A stretch of DNA of 64,000 bases from Ignavibacteriales bacterium (GCA_020635285.1 JACKAB010000005.1:62001-126000), one strand, 5' to 3'; shown: positions 50,259 to 61,447, counted from the first letter of the stretch. Numbers and translations: made by a program. The notes: generated by a model not told the origin, from the letters alone.

Positions 50259-51401
50259 ATGTTTGAATTTGGATTTACTGAAGAGCAAGAAATGTGGCGT
50301 GAAGTTGTTAGAGATTTTACTAACAAGGAAATTAAACCTATTGCCGCTAAAATTGATGAAGAAGCAAAGATACCGGAAAAATTAATAAAACAACTTGGCG
50401 AGTTAGGTGCATTAGGAATAGCATTTCCGGAGGAATACGGCGGTGGCGGATTTGGAGAGATTGGTTATTGTATTTCCCAGGAAGAAATTGCCCGTGGATG
50501 TATGTCAACTGCAACAATGATTGGTGCACATCAATCTATTGGTGCTAACGTAATCTATCTTGGCGGTAATGAAGAACAAAAACAAAAATATTTAACCCCT
50601 CTAGCTTCTGGAGAAAAATTAGCAGCATTTTGTTTAACAGAAGCTCAAGCCGGTTCAGATTCATTTAACCTAAAAACAAAAGCTGAATTAGTTGATGGAT
50701 ATTGGGTTCTTAATGGGGAAAAATTATGGATAACAAATGGAGGAATTGCTGATATAGTTTCCGTTTTTGCACGAACTCCAAAAGGCATTAGTGCTTTTAT
50801 TGTGGAAACAAATACTCCGGGTTTTTTTGCCGGACCACCCGAAAAGAAAATGGGAATAAAGGGAAGTACAACAAATGCAATTACATTTGATAATGTAAAA
50901 GTACCACAAGAAAATTTAATTGGTATTGATGGAAGAGGATTTTTAATTGCAATGAAAACTCTTGATGCGGGCAGACTAGGCTTGGGTGCTGCTTGTCTTG
51001 GTGCTGCTAAGGAACTATTGGAGTTGTCAACAAATTATGCAAAAGAGAGAGAACAGTTTGATGAACCAATTAGTCACTTTCAAGCTATACAATTTTATTT
51101 AGCAGAAATGGCAACTATGATTTATAATATGGAATCCATTGTTTATAGAACTGCTGTTGATTATGATAAAGGTAAAAATATTTCCCGACAAACTGCTATG
51201 GTTAAATTATACTGTTCAGAATCTCTTGATGAAATAGCTGATAGAGCAGTTCAAATACATGGTGGTATGGGCTATTCAAGAGAGTTGCCTATTGAAAGAT
51301 TTTATCGCGATTCAAGAATAAATAGAATTTTTGAGGGCACAAACGAAATTCAAAAAACAATAATTGCCAGAGATGTACTTAAGAAAAAAGGCGTTATGTA
51401 A
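50259..51401 (+). CDS. Acyl-CoA dehydrogenase
   Basis: 380 residues, the standard FAD-dependent ACAD fold. AFCLTEAQAGSDSFNLKTKAE and WVLNGEKLWITNGGIADI bind FAD and substrate, and the catalytic base is Glu359 in RIFEGTNEIQKTIIARD, the position used by short/medium-chain enzymes. GMGYSRELPIERFYRD is conserved. It oxidises acyl-CoA to enoyl-CoA, passing electrons to ETF; etf genes are not here. It sits directly after the enoyl reductase-like gene. Confidence 0.93.
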   Translation: MFEFGFTEEQEMWREVVRDFTNKEIKPIAAKIDEEAKIPEKLIKQLGELGALGIAFPEEYGGGGFGEIGYCISQEEIARGCMSTATMIGAHQSIGANVIYLGGNEEQKQKYLTPLASGEKLAAFCLTEAQAGSDSFNLKTKAELVDGYWVLNGEKLWITNGGIADIVSVFARTPKGISAFIVETNTPGFFAGPPEKKMGIKGSTTNAITFDNVKVPQENLIGIDGRGFLIAMKTLDAGRLGLGAACLGAAKELLELSTNYAKEREQFDEPISHFQAIQFYLAEMATMIYNMESIVYRTAVDYDKGKNISRQTAMVKLYCSESLDEIADRAVQIHGGMGYSRELPIERFYRDSRINRIFEGTNEIQKTIIARDVLKKKGVM

Positions 51402-51428
51402 TCAAATTTTTAGAAGGAGCTATAAATT

Positions 51429-51746
51429 ATGAAACCATTTACATTTACAGATGATAATTTTGAAACGGAAGCAATAAAATCTGAACTGCCTGTGCTTATT
51501 GATTTTTGGGCAGCTTGGTGTGGACCATGCAAAATGATTGCACCAATAGTTGAAGAGTTGGCAGCAGAATATAACGGCAAATTTAAAATTGGAAAACTGG
51601 ATGTTGACACAAATCAGCAGACGGCAATAAAATACGGTGTTAGGAGTATACCGACTGTTTTATTACTTAAAAATGGCGAAGTTAAAGACACAATTATTGG
51701 AGCTGTTCCTAAAGCTGTTTTTGTTGATAAGATGAACAAAGTATAA
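51429..51746 (+). CDS. trxA: Thioredoxin
   Basis: 105 residues with the active site WCGPC (Cys31/Cys34), the DFWAAWCGPC strand, KLDVDTNQQTAIKYGVRSIPTVLLLKNGE with the cis-Pro, and a C-terminal helix. No signal peptide, so cytoplasmic. It reduces protein disulfides. An AAGGAGC ribosome site precedes the ATG. Confidence 0.96.
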   Translation: MKPFTFTDDNFETEAIKSELPVLIDFWAAWCGPCKMIAPIVEELAAEYNGKFKIGKLDVDTNQQTAIKYGVRSIPTVLLLKNGEVKDTIIGAVPKAVFVDKMNKV

Positions 51747-52059
51747 ACTTAAAGTTTAATTTTCACCATAATTATTTCTGGTAACGGTGAAGTAAATTTT
51801 GATTTTTATTGATTATTAAAAATGCTACTCAATTAATGAATTGAAATTTGGTCAATAAAACAGATATTTTTGTATTATCTGGTATATAGGGTAATTTTTG
51901 TCCAAATAAAATTTGTAATTTTTACCAATTTTTTTTAATATTCTATATTCTGATAAATAAGTCATATTATATAAATGAAAAAGACGGAGGTCTTAATGAA
52001 TAGTTGTTAAACATTATTTGTACAAACGCTTAACAAATAAACTAATTTAGGAGAAAAAT
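51747..52059 (+). promoter_or_regulatory. 313-bp leader region of the TonB-dependent receptor gene, with a four-codon ORF
   Basis: AT-rich leader. Near its end, GGAGG (51986-51990) precedes ATG 51996, which opens a tiny frame MNSC-stop ending at 52010; a longer reading from 51975 gives 11 codons to the same stop. The stop overlaps a dyad (TTGTTAA 52004-52010 / TTAACAA 52030-52036) that encloses a perfect palindrome TTTGTACAAA (52017-52026). The receptor's own RBS TTAGGAG follows at 52047-52053. The strong SD on a minimal ORF suggests a leader peptide or attenuation, unproven. Confidence 0.35.
52004..52036. promoter_or_regulatory. Nested dyad, possible operator or mRNA hairpin
   Basis: TTGTTAA and TTAACAA are exact inverted repeats 19 bp apart, with a 10-bp palindrome TTTGTACAAA between them, immediately upstream of the TonB receptor RBS. 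The sequence could bind a dimeric regulator or fold in the mRNA next to the ribosome site. Confidence 0.4.
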
Positions 52060-55000
52060 ATGAATCGTAAAATTATTTACGTGTTATTACTCTTTGCCTT
52101 AATTCCGGCAATACTATTTGCTGGTGATGGAAGAATTAAAGGTAAAGTAACAGATATTACCACCACCGAAGCTTTGGTTGGCGCTAACGTAATTGTAGTA
52201 GGTACAAGTCTTGGCGCTGCAACTGACATAAATGGTGATTTTACAATTAATAACCTCGATGCTGGTGTTTACACTGTTAAAGCTAGTTACCTTGGTTACC
52301 AAGCAGTTACAATGACAAATGTAAGAATTAGCTTGGATCTTACCACAGAAGTAGATTTTCAATTACCAGCAGAAGAAATTTCAGTTGGTACCGTTACAAT
52401 CATTGCACAAAAACCTCTTATCACTAAAGATGCAACAAGCTCAATAAGAAATGTATCCGGTGAAGATATTTCAAATTTGCCGGTTAGGGGAGTTACAAAT
52501 ATTCTTGGTTTACAAGCGGGTGTTATTGTTGATAGTGATAATGAAATACATATTAGAGGTAGCCGTCCTGATGAAGTTGGTTACTATCTTGAAGGTGTTA
52601 GTATTGCTAACCCTGAAACAGGAAACAGAGCGGTAACTATTTCCAATGATGCTGTTGAGGAACTTCAAGTTGAGACTGGTGGATTTACTGCCGAGTTTGG
52701 TGGTTCTAACGCAGGTATTATTCGTTCCCAATTAAGATCTGGTACTAACGACATACACGCAAGTGTTGAATATATTACCGATAACATTGGTTTTGAATCA
52801 AAAGATAATTTCAAAAATCAATCACAAAGATTAGGTGCTTATTGGTATGGCAATAATGAAACAAGCTTTTCATTAAGTGGTCCAATTATGGAAAACCAAA
52901 TTAAGTTTTTCTATAACCTAAACTATAATTTTGATAGAAGTACTGCTCATAAAGGCTATCCTGGTTTTGATTATGGTTATATTGGAGCTGGTCTTGATGC
53001 TAATCCTATCTATAATGATTCAATCAATTTGGTTTATCCAAAAGGTGTTCGTAATAACCAATTAAGAGAAGCTTACACTCATTCCGGTACTGTCACTATG
53101 GATTTTAATCCAATCTTAGTTAGACTTTCTGGAACATTTACAAATGGTTGGAATGATGCAAGCGCATCTGATGTTTTAGAATTAGCTAATTCTAGAGTTT
53201 CAACAGATGATTTTAATAATGGTAGCTTCAGCTTAAAAATTAAACACGTTGTAAGCAGCAATTTATTCTACGAAGTTACAGGTGGTCTTACAATTAATAA
53301 TCTAGAAAGATCTGATCCATATCTAGGAACCGATTTTTGGGCTTACGGAGATAGCGTTGCTAATGCTCAAGCCGGCAATGTATGGGTAAGAAAAGCTAGA
53401 GAAATAGATGCTTGGAAAAATTTAGGCGCTAATGTTACAAGGTACATTGAACCGACTGATTATAATATTTTTGGTTTTAACTTTGATGCTGATGGAGCCT
53501 TAGCTGCAAATACTTATAAATACGATCAGCAGGGAATTACAGGTAGATTTGATTTAACTTATTTGCCTTCTAAAAACCACAATATTAAAATTGGTGGTGA
53601 ATTTAAACAAAGTACTTTAAGATATTGGTCAACTAGAACTGGTCAAGCCGGTTATGCACGTAACTTGGCAGATGCTGTTGCAAAATTAGGCAGTAACCCA
53701 ACTCAGGCACAAATAGATGCTGAAAAAGCAAAATTACTTTATAGTGCTGGGGTTAATAACTACGGTTACGATGTTTTTGGTAACAAATTTGATGGCGGCG
53801 GAGAAGTCAACGGTGTTAATGGTGATTTTTATGCTCCTCATAAACCAGTTGAAGTTGGATTTTATGTTCAAGATAAAATTGAGTTTGATGACATTATCTT
53901 AAACCTTGGCCTAAGATATGATTATTTTGATATGGACAATTTACAATTGAAAGACCCAACTTTACCTGACCTTGCAATTTCTAAAGTTTGGAATAGCGGT
54001 AATTTGGATATGAATCAATTTGAAAAAGTTCCAACTTTCAGTTCTCTAAGCCCAAGAATGAGCGTTTCATTCCCAGTTACAGACAGAACTGTTTTCCATG
54101 CTGGTTTTGGTAAATATGTTCAACAACCTTCATTAGGCGAAGCTTATTTAGGATATCATAGTTTAGCTTATGAAATGGGTCAAAGCTTCTTCTTCTCAGA
54201 TCCAACTGGTAACAACTTAAGACCAATCAGAAAAACACACTATGAATTTGGTTTTAGACAACAATTGACTGACTTTATGGCTTTTGATATTACTGGATTT
54301 TATGATGACGTAAAAGGTCAAATTTATTTTGCTCTACAAGAGACAGATAATAATTCAGCTTATCAATCATATAACACAAAAACAAATGGCGATTTTGCAA
54401 CAACAAAAGGTGTTGAATTGCAATTAACCATGCGTCGTTATGAAAGATTAAGCGGTTCAGCATCATTTTCATTCCAAGATGCTGCAGGTACTGGAACAAA
54501 TCCAAATAGTAATTCTGGTATAGTTGGTGCTCCTCTTGATGGAGTTACAATCTTTAGACCAAATTATGTTGCTCCTTTAACATATGATAGACCATTCAAA
54601 GGTAGCTTCTTCTTAGATTATAGATTTGGAATTGATGATGGTCCGGCTGCCTTAGAGCAATTAGGTGTTTCAGTATTAGCAACATTTGCTAGCGGTCACC
54701 CATTTACAAGAGGTATTGGTAATGCCAATATTGAAACTGATGCAAGATTTAGACAACCATTAGAGCCATTAAATTCTTCTTTTACTCCTTCTACATTTAA
54801 TGTAGATCTTAAAATTGATAAGTCTTTCAGAATTTATGATGAGCTCTTTGCAAACATTTATGTAAGAGTTTTAAACTTGTTTGATAACAGAAATGTTGAT
54901 GATGTATTTATACGAACAGGTGCAGCAGATGATGATGGTTATATAGCTGATCCTGATCTTGGTGGAAAAGAAGTGGAAACATACGGTGCAGTGTATGGAG

Positions 55001-55086
55001 ATATATATAACTCTTTAAATGTTGATTATAGTGGCTTCTATTCAAATGCCCGACAAATATTATTAGGTATTAGGTTAGAGTATTAA
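52060..55086 (+). CDS. TonB-dependent receptor with carboxypeptidase-like regulatory N-domain
   Basis: 1008 residues. The signal peptide (KIIYVLLLFALIPAILFA) precedes a carboxypeptidase-D regulatory-like beta domain (~23-105: GRIKGKVTDITTTEALVGANVIV). A plug domain (~120-215: ISNLPVRGVTNILGLQAGV, IRGSRPDEVGYYLEGV, NAGIIRSQLRSGTN) and a large 22-strand-type barrel ending LLGIRLEY with a C-terminal aromatic follow. It is an outer-membrane active transporter needing TonB-ExbBD, which are not in the window. The ligand is unknown and no SusD-like lipoprotein follows. It begins a surface-protein cassette. Confidence 0.92.
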   Translation: MNRKIIYVLLLFALIPAILFAGDGRIKGKVTDITTTEALVGANVIVVGTSLGAATDINGDFTINNLDAGVYTVKASYLGYQAVTMTNVRISLDLTTEVDFQLPAEEISVGTVTIIAQKPLITKDATSSIRNVSGEDISNLPVRGVTNILGLQAGVIVDSDNEIHIRGSRPDEVGYYLEGVSIANPETGNRAVTISNDAVEELQVETGGFTAEFGGSNAGIIRSQLRSGTNDIHASVEYITDNIGFESKDNFKNQSQRLGAYWYGNNETSFSLSGPIMENQIKFFYNLNYNFDRSTAHKGYPGFDYGYIGAGLDANPIYNDSINLVYPKGVRNNQLREAYTHSGTVTMDFNPILVRLSGTFTNGWNDASASDVLELANSRVSTDDFNNGSFSLKIKHVVSSNLFYEVTGGLTINNLERSDPYLGTDFWAYGDSVANAQAGNVWVRKAREIDAWKNLGANVTRYIEPTDYNIFGFNFDADGALAANTYKYDQQGITGRFDLTYLPSKNHNIKIGGEFKQSTLRYWSTRTGQAGYARNLADAVAKLGSNPTQAQIDAEKAKLLYSAGVNNYGYDVFGNKFDGGGEVNGVNGDFYAPHKPVEVGFYVQDKIEFDDIILNLGLRYDYFDMDNLQLKDPTLPDLAISKVWNSGNLDMNQFEKVPTFSSLSPRMSVSFPVTDRTVFHAGFGKYVQQPSLGEAYLGYHSLAYEMGQSFFFSDPTGNNLRPIRKTHYEFGFRQQLTDFMAFDITGFYDDVKGQIYFALQETDNNSAYQSYNTKTNGDFATTKGVELQLTMRRYERLSGSASFSFQDAAGTGTNPNSNSGIVGAPLDGVTIFRPNYVAPLTYDRPFKGSFFLDYRFGIDDGPAALEQLGVSVLATFASGHPFTRGIGNANIETDARFRQPLEPLNSSFTPSTFNVDLKIDKSFRIYDELFANIYVRVLNLFDNRNVDDVFIRTGAADDDGYIADPDLGGKEVETYGAVYGDIYNSLNVDYSGFYSNARQILLGIRLEY

Positions 55087-55128
55087 TCATTCTTTCTAGA
55101 GAAATTAAAAGTTATAGGAGTTAAACAT

Positions 55129-58100
55129 ATGAATTATAATAAAGTAAAAATTCTCTTCATCTTCCTGATACTTGTATTTTTAACGGTAGAAATAGGAGCT
55201 GAAGCAGAAAAAAATAGCAAGGGGAAAGGTTTAAGTAAAACAACCGGAGCTCCCTCAAGAACAAGATTGAATATTAATAATATTTCAACTTGGTTATATA
55301 ACAACGGTAATTCCGATTTAGATCCAAACGGAAATTCAGGTTTTATTTATCCTAAGGGAAGTAATAAAGCTGCAGTTTTCCAATCCGGATTAGTTTGGGG
55401 AGCTGATGTTAATGGTCAAAAAAGAGTTGGTGGTTCAACCTACTCACAAGGTTTATTACCAGGTGCAGTAATCAATGGCGTTCGTGAAGATGTTGATGAA
55501 CCTCATGTAAGAATTTATAGAGTTCGTGATAATTGGAAAAACGGAAGCATGATCAGTGAAATTAATGATGGTGAAGGTTCCGAAGCAGAAATAAGAGCTC
55601 AATATGAAAAAGACTGGAACGAATGGCCAGCTGAATTCGGTGCTCCTTATGAAGATGTTGATGCAGACGGTTCATACGATCCAAATATTGATATTCCTGG
55701 TTTCCCAGGCGCTAACCAAACAGTTTGGTTTGTAGCTAATGACTTCGATCCTACAACAACAATTAGTATGTATGGTTCAGATCCTATGGGAATTGAAATG
55801 CAAGCAACATACTGGGGCTATGCTTTAGGCGGTGCTCTCGGTAATGTTATTTTTAGAAAATATACATTGATTAATAAAGGTCAATTTGCTTTTGACTCAA
55901 TGTATGTATCTATGTGGTCAGATGTGGATTTAGGTGATGCTGGTGATGATCTTTCAGCTTGTAGCATTCCTCTTTCCATGATGTATACTTATAATGGTGC
56001 TGCTTCTGATGCTGTTTACGGCGAAAATCCTCCAGCACTTGGCTTTGACTTTTTCCAAGGACCAATAGTTCCTGGTGCTCCTACAGACGAAGCAATATTT
56101 AATAATAAAGTAAGAAAAGGTTACACTAACCTTCCAATGTCTGCTCACTATTTCTTCATTAATGGTAATGATGTTTATACTGATCCTGACTTAGGTAGTT
56201 ATAACGATGGAACTTTAGGTTTCCATAATTTATTTAGAGGACGTATCACAAATACTGGTTCTCCTTTTACAGATCCAAATACCGGCGAAGCCACTAAATT
56301 CACACTTTCCGGAGATCCTATTACCGGTGAAGGCTGGGTTGATGGTATTCAACATGCTCCTGGTGATAGAAGAGACGGTATGGTTGCCGGTCCTTTTACA
56401 ATGGCTGTTGGCGATACACAAGAAGTTGTGGTTGCTGAATTGATTGCTGGTGGAACACCGGGAATTGATAGATTGCAAGCAGTTAATTTACTTAAGATAA
56501 ATGATGAAATTGCTCAATCAGCATACGATAATTTCTTTGAATTACCTTCACCTCCTCCAGCTCCAGTTGTTAACGCTGCTGGTTATAGCAATGAAATTTT
56601 AATTAACTGGGGTGATGATCAACAAAGAGTAATGGAAACAGAAGTTGATTATGAAGTCCCTGGTATTGCTAATCATGGAACTTTTACTTTCCAAGGTTAC
56701 AATGTCTATCAACTACCAAACAAATCAGCTACAAAAGAAGAAGCGGTTAGAATAGCTACTTTCGATAAAGTTGACGGTGTAAAAGTTATTCTTGATCAGG
56801 AAGTTGATCCTGCATCTGGCGTAACATTAATGCTTCCTCAACAATATGGCGGCGATTACGGTGTTGAAAGAAATATAAGAATTACAAAAAGATTATATAA
56901 CTAATAACCAATTAGAAAACGGAACACCTTACTATTTTGCAGTTACTGCATATTCTTATAATCCAGATAGTTTGAGCGTTCCTAATTCATTGGAAAATCC
57001 ATTTACTGTATTCGAAGTTTTACCAGAATCTGAAAAACCTGGTGAAATTATAGGAAGCAAATTTGGTGAAACTGTTACAGTTACTCACAAACAAGGAACT
57101 GCTAATGCTTCTGTTGATGTTAATATAGTTGCGCCAAAAGATCTTACCGGCGATAACTATGAAGTATTTTTTGATCAACAACATTATTATTTAGACAAAG
57201 ATGGAAAATGGAAAAAAACTAATTTCCCAGATTCAATTGGTAATAGTTTAAATAAACCTGCTGATCAACTACCTTCCAAATTAGTTGCACAACCTACAAT
57301 TTATGCTCCGGGTAATACACTTGATCTTCATTTTGTGTATGATAACCAAGCACCAGATTATAACTATGCTGATGGATTAAGCATTACATTCCCTGATGGA
57401 ATCCAAATAAATAGTGCTGCCGATGCTATTGGCAATGCTTATGGTACCACAATTCATCCTGTAATTGAAGGCCAAACAGTTACTTGGGGAAGTAATGATA
57501 CAACCGCAGATGGTGAATTTGCCGGTGGAGAAGACTTCTCAGTAAACATAAATGCTGTTGATCCAACTTTTTCAGTTAGTTTTGTAATTTTTGATGATGG
57601 ATGGTCCGAAGCTTATGCTGCAACAGATCCTCAATATTATAATTTAGGTTCGGGAACTGTTAACGGTGTTGGTACTACAACATTGGATGGAACAGTAGGA
57701 TATCAATTCAAAACTGAGCAACACTGGAATGTTAGAAACACTACAACAGATAAAGTTGTTATTGAGGACCAAAAAGTTCTTAGCGGAGTGGATTATTTTA
57801 CTGGTGAAGATGTTGGTTTAGAAGCAGGTCCAATTGCTGAAGGTTTGCAGTTTAATATTGATGGAAGTTACGGTGCCCCATCAACTATTGCTTCAGCTAC
57901 TGCTAGTGTAACACTGAATGGTACTAAATTGCCATTTAATGGTGTGCGATGGGTTGGTGACGATTATATATTTACTGATTTTACATATTTCGGTTATCCT
58001 GATGGAACAGTTGCAGCTTCTTTAGGACCTGCAGGATATGTAGATGGTGCAGGTGGTACTACAGATGTTGATTTACTTCAGCAAGATTATGAAATCAGGT

Positions 58101-58914
58101 GGACAGGCGTATTGGGTAATGAGGTAATAAATGGATTAAATCTTGAAGTACATCTGGTGGTTCTTTTGTTACTATAGTTGGAGCCAGCGGTTATTCAATT
58201 GCAGATCATCCGCTAAATCCTAATCCAGGAGTGGCAGAACCATTTGCTCTTAAAGTGCCTTTCGAAGTATGGAATACCGACGAAAATAAACAGGTAAATC
58301 TTCTGATGTGGGATCGTTCCGGAAATCCAACTGTTGATGGCGGAAAGATCTGGAATACTGATAATAGAGTCTATGCATGGGTTGTTAATACTGACTATAG
58401 TCCAGATGCATTAGATCCGCTGTCAGATGATGTAACTAATTTCGCTACATGGAACTGGGTTATCTATCTGTCAACTTTTACAACTGGTGATGTTATAAAA
58501 ATATCTTATCCTAATCCAATACAGGTAGGTAAAGATGTATTTACATTAACAGCTCCTGGTTATACAAGTTACGATGCAACCAAAGCTGCACAAGATGTTA
58601 AAGAAGTGAATGTATTCCCAAATCCATATTATGGAGTGAATCCAAACGAAATAAATAAATATCAAAGATATGTAACCTTTAATCATTTGCCTGCTAAAGC
58701 TACTATTAGATTGTTTAATATGGGTGGACAGTTAGTGAAGACAGTTGTGAAAGATGATCAGTCTCAACTTGCAAGATGGAATCTAAGTAACGAAAGAGGC
58801 TTACCCGTTGCGAGCGGTATTTATATAGCTTATATAGATATGCCGGAACTAGGAAAAACAAAAGTACTCAAAGTAGCAATAATTCAGGAAACACAAATTC
58901 TTGATAGATTTTAG
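55129..58914 (+). CDS. Large secreted protein with T9SS type A C-terminal sorting domain, two frameshifts
   Basis: About 1,260 residues after joining three frames; breaks at the A-run near 56885 (resuming DYITNNQLENGTPYYFAVTAYSY) and near 58148 (resuming TSGGSFVTIVGASGYSI). An N-terminal signal peptide (KILFIFLILVFLTVEIGA) is followed by Asp/Gly/aromatic-rich beta domains, a fibronectin-like part (APVVNAAGYSNEILINWGDD..QGYNVYQL) and, from ~58603, a T9SS-type sorting domain: VNVFPNPYYGVN, KATIRLFNMGGQLVKT, GLPVASGIYIAYIDMP, KVLKVAIIQE. Such proteins are exported by type IX secretion and attached or released at the surface. Its function is otherwise unknown. It lies between the receptor and the PorV-like gene. 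Confidence 0.83.
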
Positions 58915-58939
58915 TGTTTAATATTTAAAGGAGAAAAAA

Positions 58940-59965
58940 ATGAAGAAAATAAATTTAATTCTTATGATTCTGATGTTCATTGCTACTGGCTCGTTATTTG
59001 CACAAGCAGACAGAATCGGAACAGCAGGCGCTACCGAGCTTCTTATTCCAGTTGGAGGTAGAGGCTTAGCAATGGGCAGCGCTAATTTAACAAATTCAGT
59101 TGGTGTGGATGCTATATTCTGGAATCCGGCTAACATAGCAAGAACCAGTAATTCTGTTGATGTAATGGCTTCTCATATGACTTACATTGCTGATATTGGT
59201 ATTCAATATGGTGCAATTGGCGTTAGTTTCGAAGATTTCGGAAGCCTTGCATTCAGTATTAAATCACTGGCAATCGGCGATATTATTAAAACCACAACCA
59301 TAAATCCTGATGGTACTGGACAGACTTTTTCACCTCAATACACAACAATTGGGTTATCTTACTCAAAGATGTTGAGTGATAGAGTTTCTGTAGGTGCAAA
59401 CATTAACTATGTTACTGAAAATATTGATTTAGTTAGTGCATCTGGAATGGCCTTTGATTTCGGTGTAACTTATTCTCAGTTAGGCGGAATTGACGGATTC
59501 AGCATGGCAGTAATTCTTAAAAATATTGGTGCTGACATGAAATTTGATGGTTCTGGATTGTGGACACAAGCTACAGATGCTTCACAAAGAAGAGGCGAAC
59601 AGTTCTATAAAATAGATGCTGCTAGTTTTTCTTTACCAACAACACTTGATATTGGTTTAGGTTATGAACTTGCGATCGATTCACAAAATGCGTTAAACCT
59701 TGTTGGATCTTTCCAAAACCATAACTTCTATACAGACCAGTATAAAGTTGGCGCAGAGTACAATTATGATAACCTTTTATTCTTTAGAGGCGGTTATAAC
59801 TATACTACTGAATATGATGCCAGCGAAGTGCTTTATAAATTTAGTGTTGGTTTTGGGTTAAACTATAACCTTGGCGGTGTTGGTGTGATGATAGATTATG
59901 CATACCTTCCTGCAGAGTTCTTTGATGATACTCACTTGATTTCATTATCATTAGGTATCGAATAA
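58940..59965 (+). CDS. PorV/PorQ-family outer-membrane protein
   Basis: 341 residues. A signal peptide (LILMILMFIATGSLFAQ), then GTAGATELLIPVGGRGLAMGSANLTNSVGVDAIFWNPANIAR, the hallmark N-terminus of the PorV/PorQ (UPF0164) family, and a beta-barrel ending in a strand. PorV shuttles T9SS cargo from the translocon to the attachment complex. Its place directly after a T9SS cargo gene supports a role in that pathway, though paralogs are often numerous. A strong AAAGGAG site precedes it, and a terminator follows. Confidence 0.9.
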   Translation: MKKINLILMILMFIATGSLFAQADRIGTAGATELLIPVGGRGLAMGSANLTNSVGVDAIFWNPANIARTSNSVDVMASHMTYIADIGIQYGAIGVSFEDFGSLAFSIKSLAIGDIIKTTTINPDGTGQTFSPQYTTIGLSYSKMLSDRVSVGANINYVTENIDLVSASGMAFDFGVTYSQLGGIDGFSMAVILKNIGADMKFDGSGLWTQATDASQRRGEQFYKIDAASFSLPTTLDIGLGYELAIDSQNALNLVGSFQNHNFYTDQYKVGAEYNYDNLLFFRGGYNYTTEYDASEVLYKFSVGFGLNYNLGGVGVMIDYAYLPAEFFDDTHLISLSLGIE

Positions 59966-59999
59966 TTGCACTGTTAGTGAAGTCAATTATTATTAAATT

Positions 60000-60035
60000 T
60001 CCTGAGTCTATTTATTTAGGCTCAGGATTTTTTTT
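60000..60035 (+). terminator. Rho-independent terminator after the PorV-like gene
   Basis: TCCTGAGTCTA (60000-60010) pairs with TAGGCTCAGGA (60017-60027, one G-U), a 6-nt loop, then an 8-T run. It closes the receptor-cargo-PorV unit and separates it from the GWxTD genes. Confidence 0.9.
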
Positions 60036-60073
60036 GTTCTTAAAGAACTTTTAACAAATATTTTAGAGGTAAT

Positions 60074-61447
60074 ATGAAACAAAAAATTAACTTTTTAATC
60101 ATTTCAATATTTCTTTTGCCATTAATAATAATGGCTCAAGACAAAGTTGGATTTGATTTTGATTACGCTAAATTTAATTACGATGAAGCAAGTTGTTATT
60201 TAGAAGTTTACTATTCGCTAACTCAGAAAACTTTAACTGTCTCCAAAACAGATTCAGGAGATTTTATTTCTGCAAACCTAACACTTTCATTAACTAACAA
60301 AAAAAATGAAAAAATTATTGATGAGAATTATAATCTAAATTCAATTATCGATCAAAGATCGGTAGATTTTTTAAGTCAAGATTTGGTTGGAGTTTTAAGC
60401 TATAAAGTTCCTTTAGGAAATTATAATTTAAATCTGACCGCTTCTGATAATAACCAAGCAAATACAGAAAAAAGTTTTAGTGAGAATATTGTATTTAATT
60501 CTTTTAATACCGATGAAATTACTATAAGTGACATTGAGCTTTGCTCAAATATTTTAAAGGATGGAGCAAATCCAAGTTCATTATATTTTAAAAATGGCTT
60601 AGAAGCTGTTCCAAATCCTAAAAGTATTTATGGCTCCAGTTTACCTGTAATTTTTTATTATTCAGAGATTTATAATAAACTTGATTCGGGTGAGACTGAT
60701 CTTAAATTAAAAAGAATTGTTCATAAAAATGAAATCATAACTTATTCTGACGAAGAAAAACTGCCAACCATAAATGGATCGATTGTAAAAGTTGGATTAT
60801 TAAATGTAGCAAAATTTGTTTCCGGCGGATATACTCTTTCATTAAATATTGTTAATTCAAAAAATCAATTGCTAGCAAGCAGTTCAAAGAAGTTTTACAT
60901 TTACAATCCTAATGTAGTTGAAGAACATGATGCCGAACAAAGTTTAGCAGGTGGTGAATTTGATTTAATGAATGAAGATGAATGTGATTATAATTTTGAA
61001 GTCTCAAAATATATTGCTGCTCCATCTGAAGTAAAGCTTTATGATAAATTAACTCATTTAGATGCAAAAAGAAAATTTCTTTATGATTTTTGGAAACGAA
61101 GAGATGCTGATCCCAAAACTGCTTCAAATGAAGTTAAAGTAAAGTATATGGAAAAACTAGAGTATGTAAATAACAACTTTGGAAATAAATTTAAAGAAGG
61201 CTATAAAACTGATAGAGGCAGAGTGATTTTGCTTTACGGAATGCCTGATCGTACAGACTCATTTAATTCAGATTCTGAACTTAAACCATATGAAATTTGG
61301 TATTATGACTCTATTGAAAATGGCGTTATGTTTGTCTTTGGCGATACAATGGGTGGATTTGATTATGAACTTCTGCATTCAACAAAATTAGGTGAAATAA
61401 GAAATCAAAATTGGGGTGATAGACTTTCAATATATGGAAGAAATTAA
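60074..61447 (+). CDS. GWxTD domain-containing protein
   Basis: 457 residues. Signal peptide (NFLIISIFLLPLIIMAQ), an N-terminal beta-rich domain opening VGFDFDYAKFNYDEASCYLEVYYSL, and a C-terminal domain with EGYKTDRGRVILLYGMPD, the GWxTD signature with Tyr in place of Trp, then KPYEIWYYDSIENGVMFVFGD. GWxTD proteins are widespread in Bacteroidota and Chlorobi-related groups; their function is not established. It is followed at 52 bp by a paralog with the same layout. Confidence 0.88.
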   Translation: MKQKINFLIISIFLLPLIIMAQDKVGFDFDYAKFNYDEASCYLEVYYSLTQKTLTVSKTDSGDFISANLTLSLTNKKNEKIIDENYNLNSIIDQRSVDFLSQDLVGVLSYKVPLGNYNLNLTASDNNQANTEKSFSENIVFNSFNTDEITISDIELCSNILKDGANPSSLYFKNGLEAVPNPKSIYGSSLPVIFYYSEIYNKLDSGETDLKLKRIVHKNEIITYSDEEKLPTINGSIVKVGLLNVAKFVSGGYTLSLNIVNSKNQLLASSSKKFYIYNPNVVEEHDAEQSLAGGEFDLMNEDECDYNFEVSKYIAAPSEVKLYDKLTHLDAKRKFLYDFWKRRDADPKTASNEVKVKYMEKLEYVNNNFGNKFKEGYKTDRGRVILLYGMPDRTDSFNSDSELKPYEIWYYDSIENGVMFVFGDTMGGFDYELLHSTKLGEIRNQNWGDRLSIYGRN

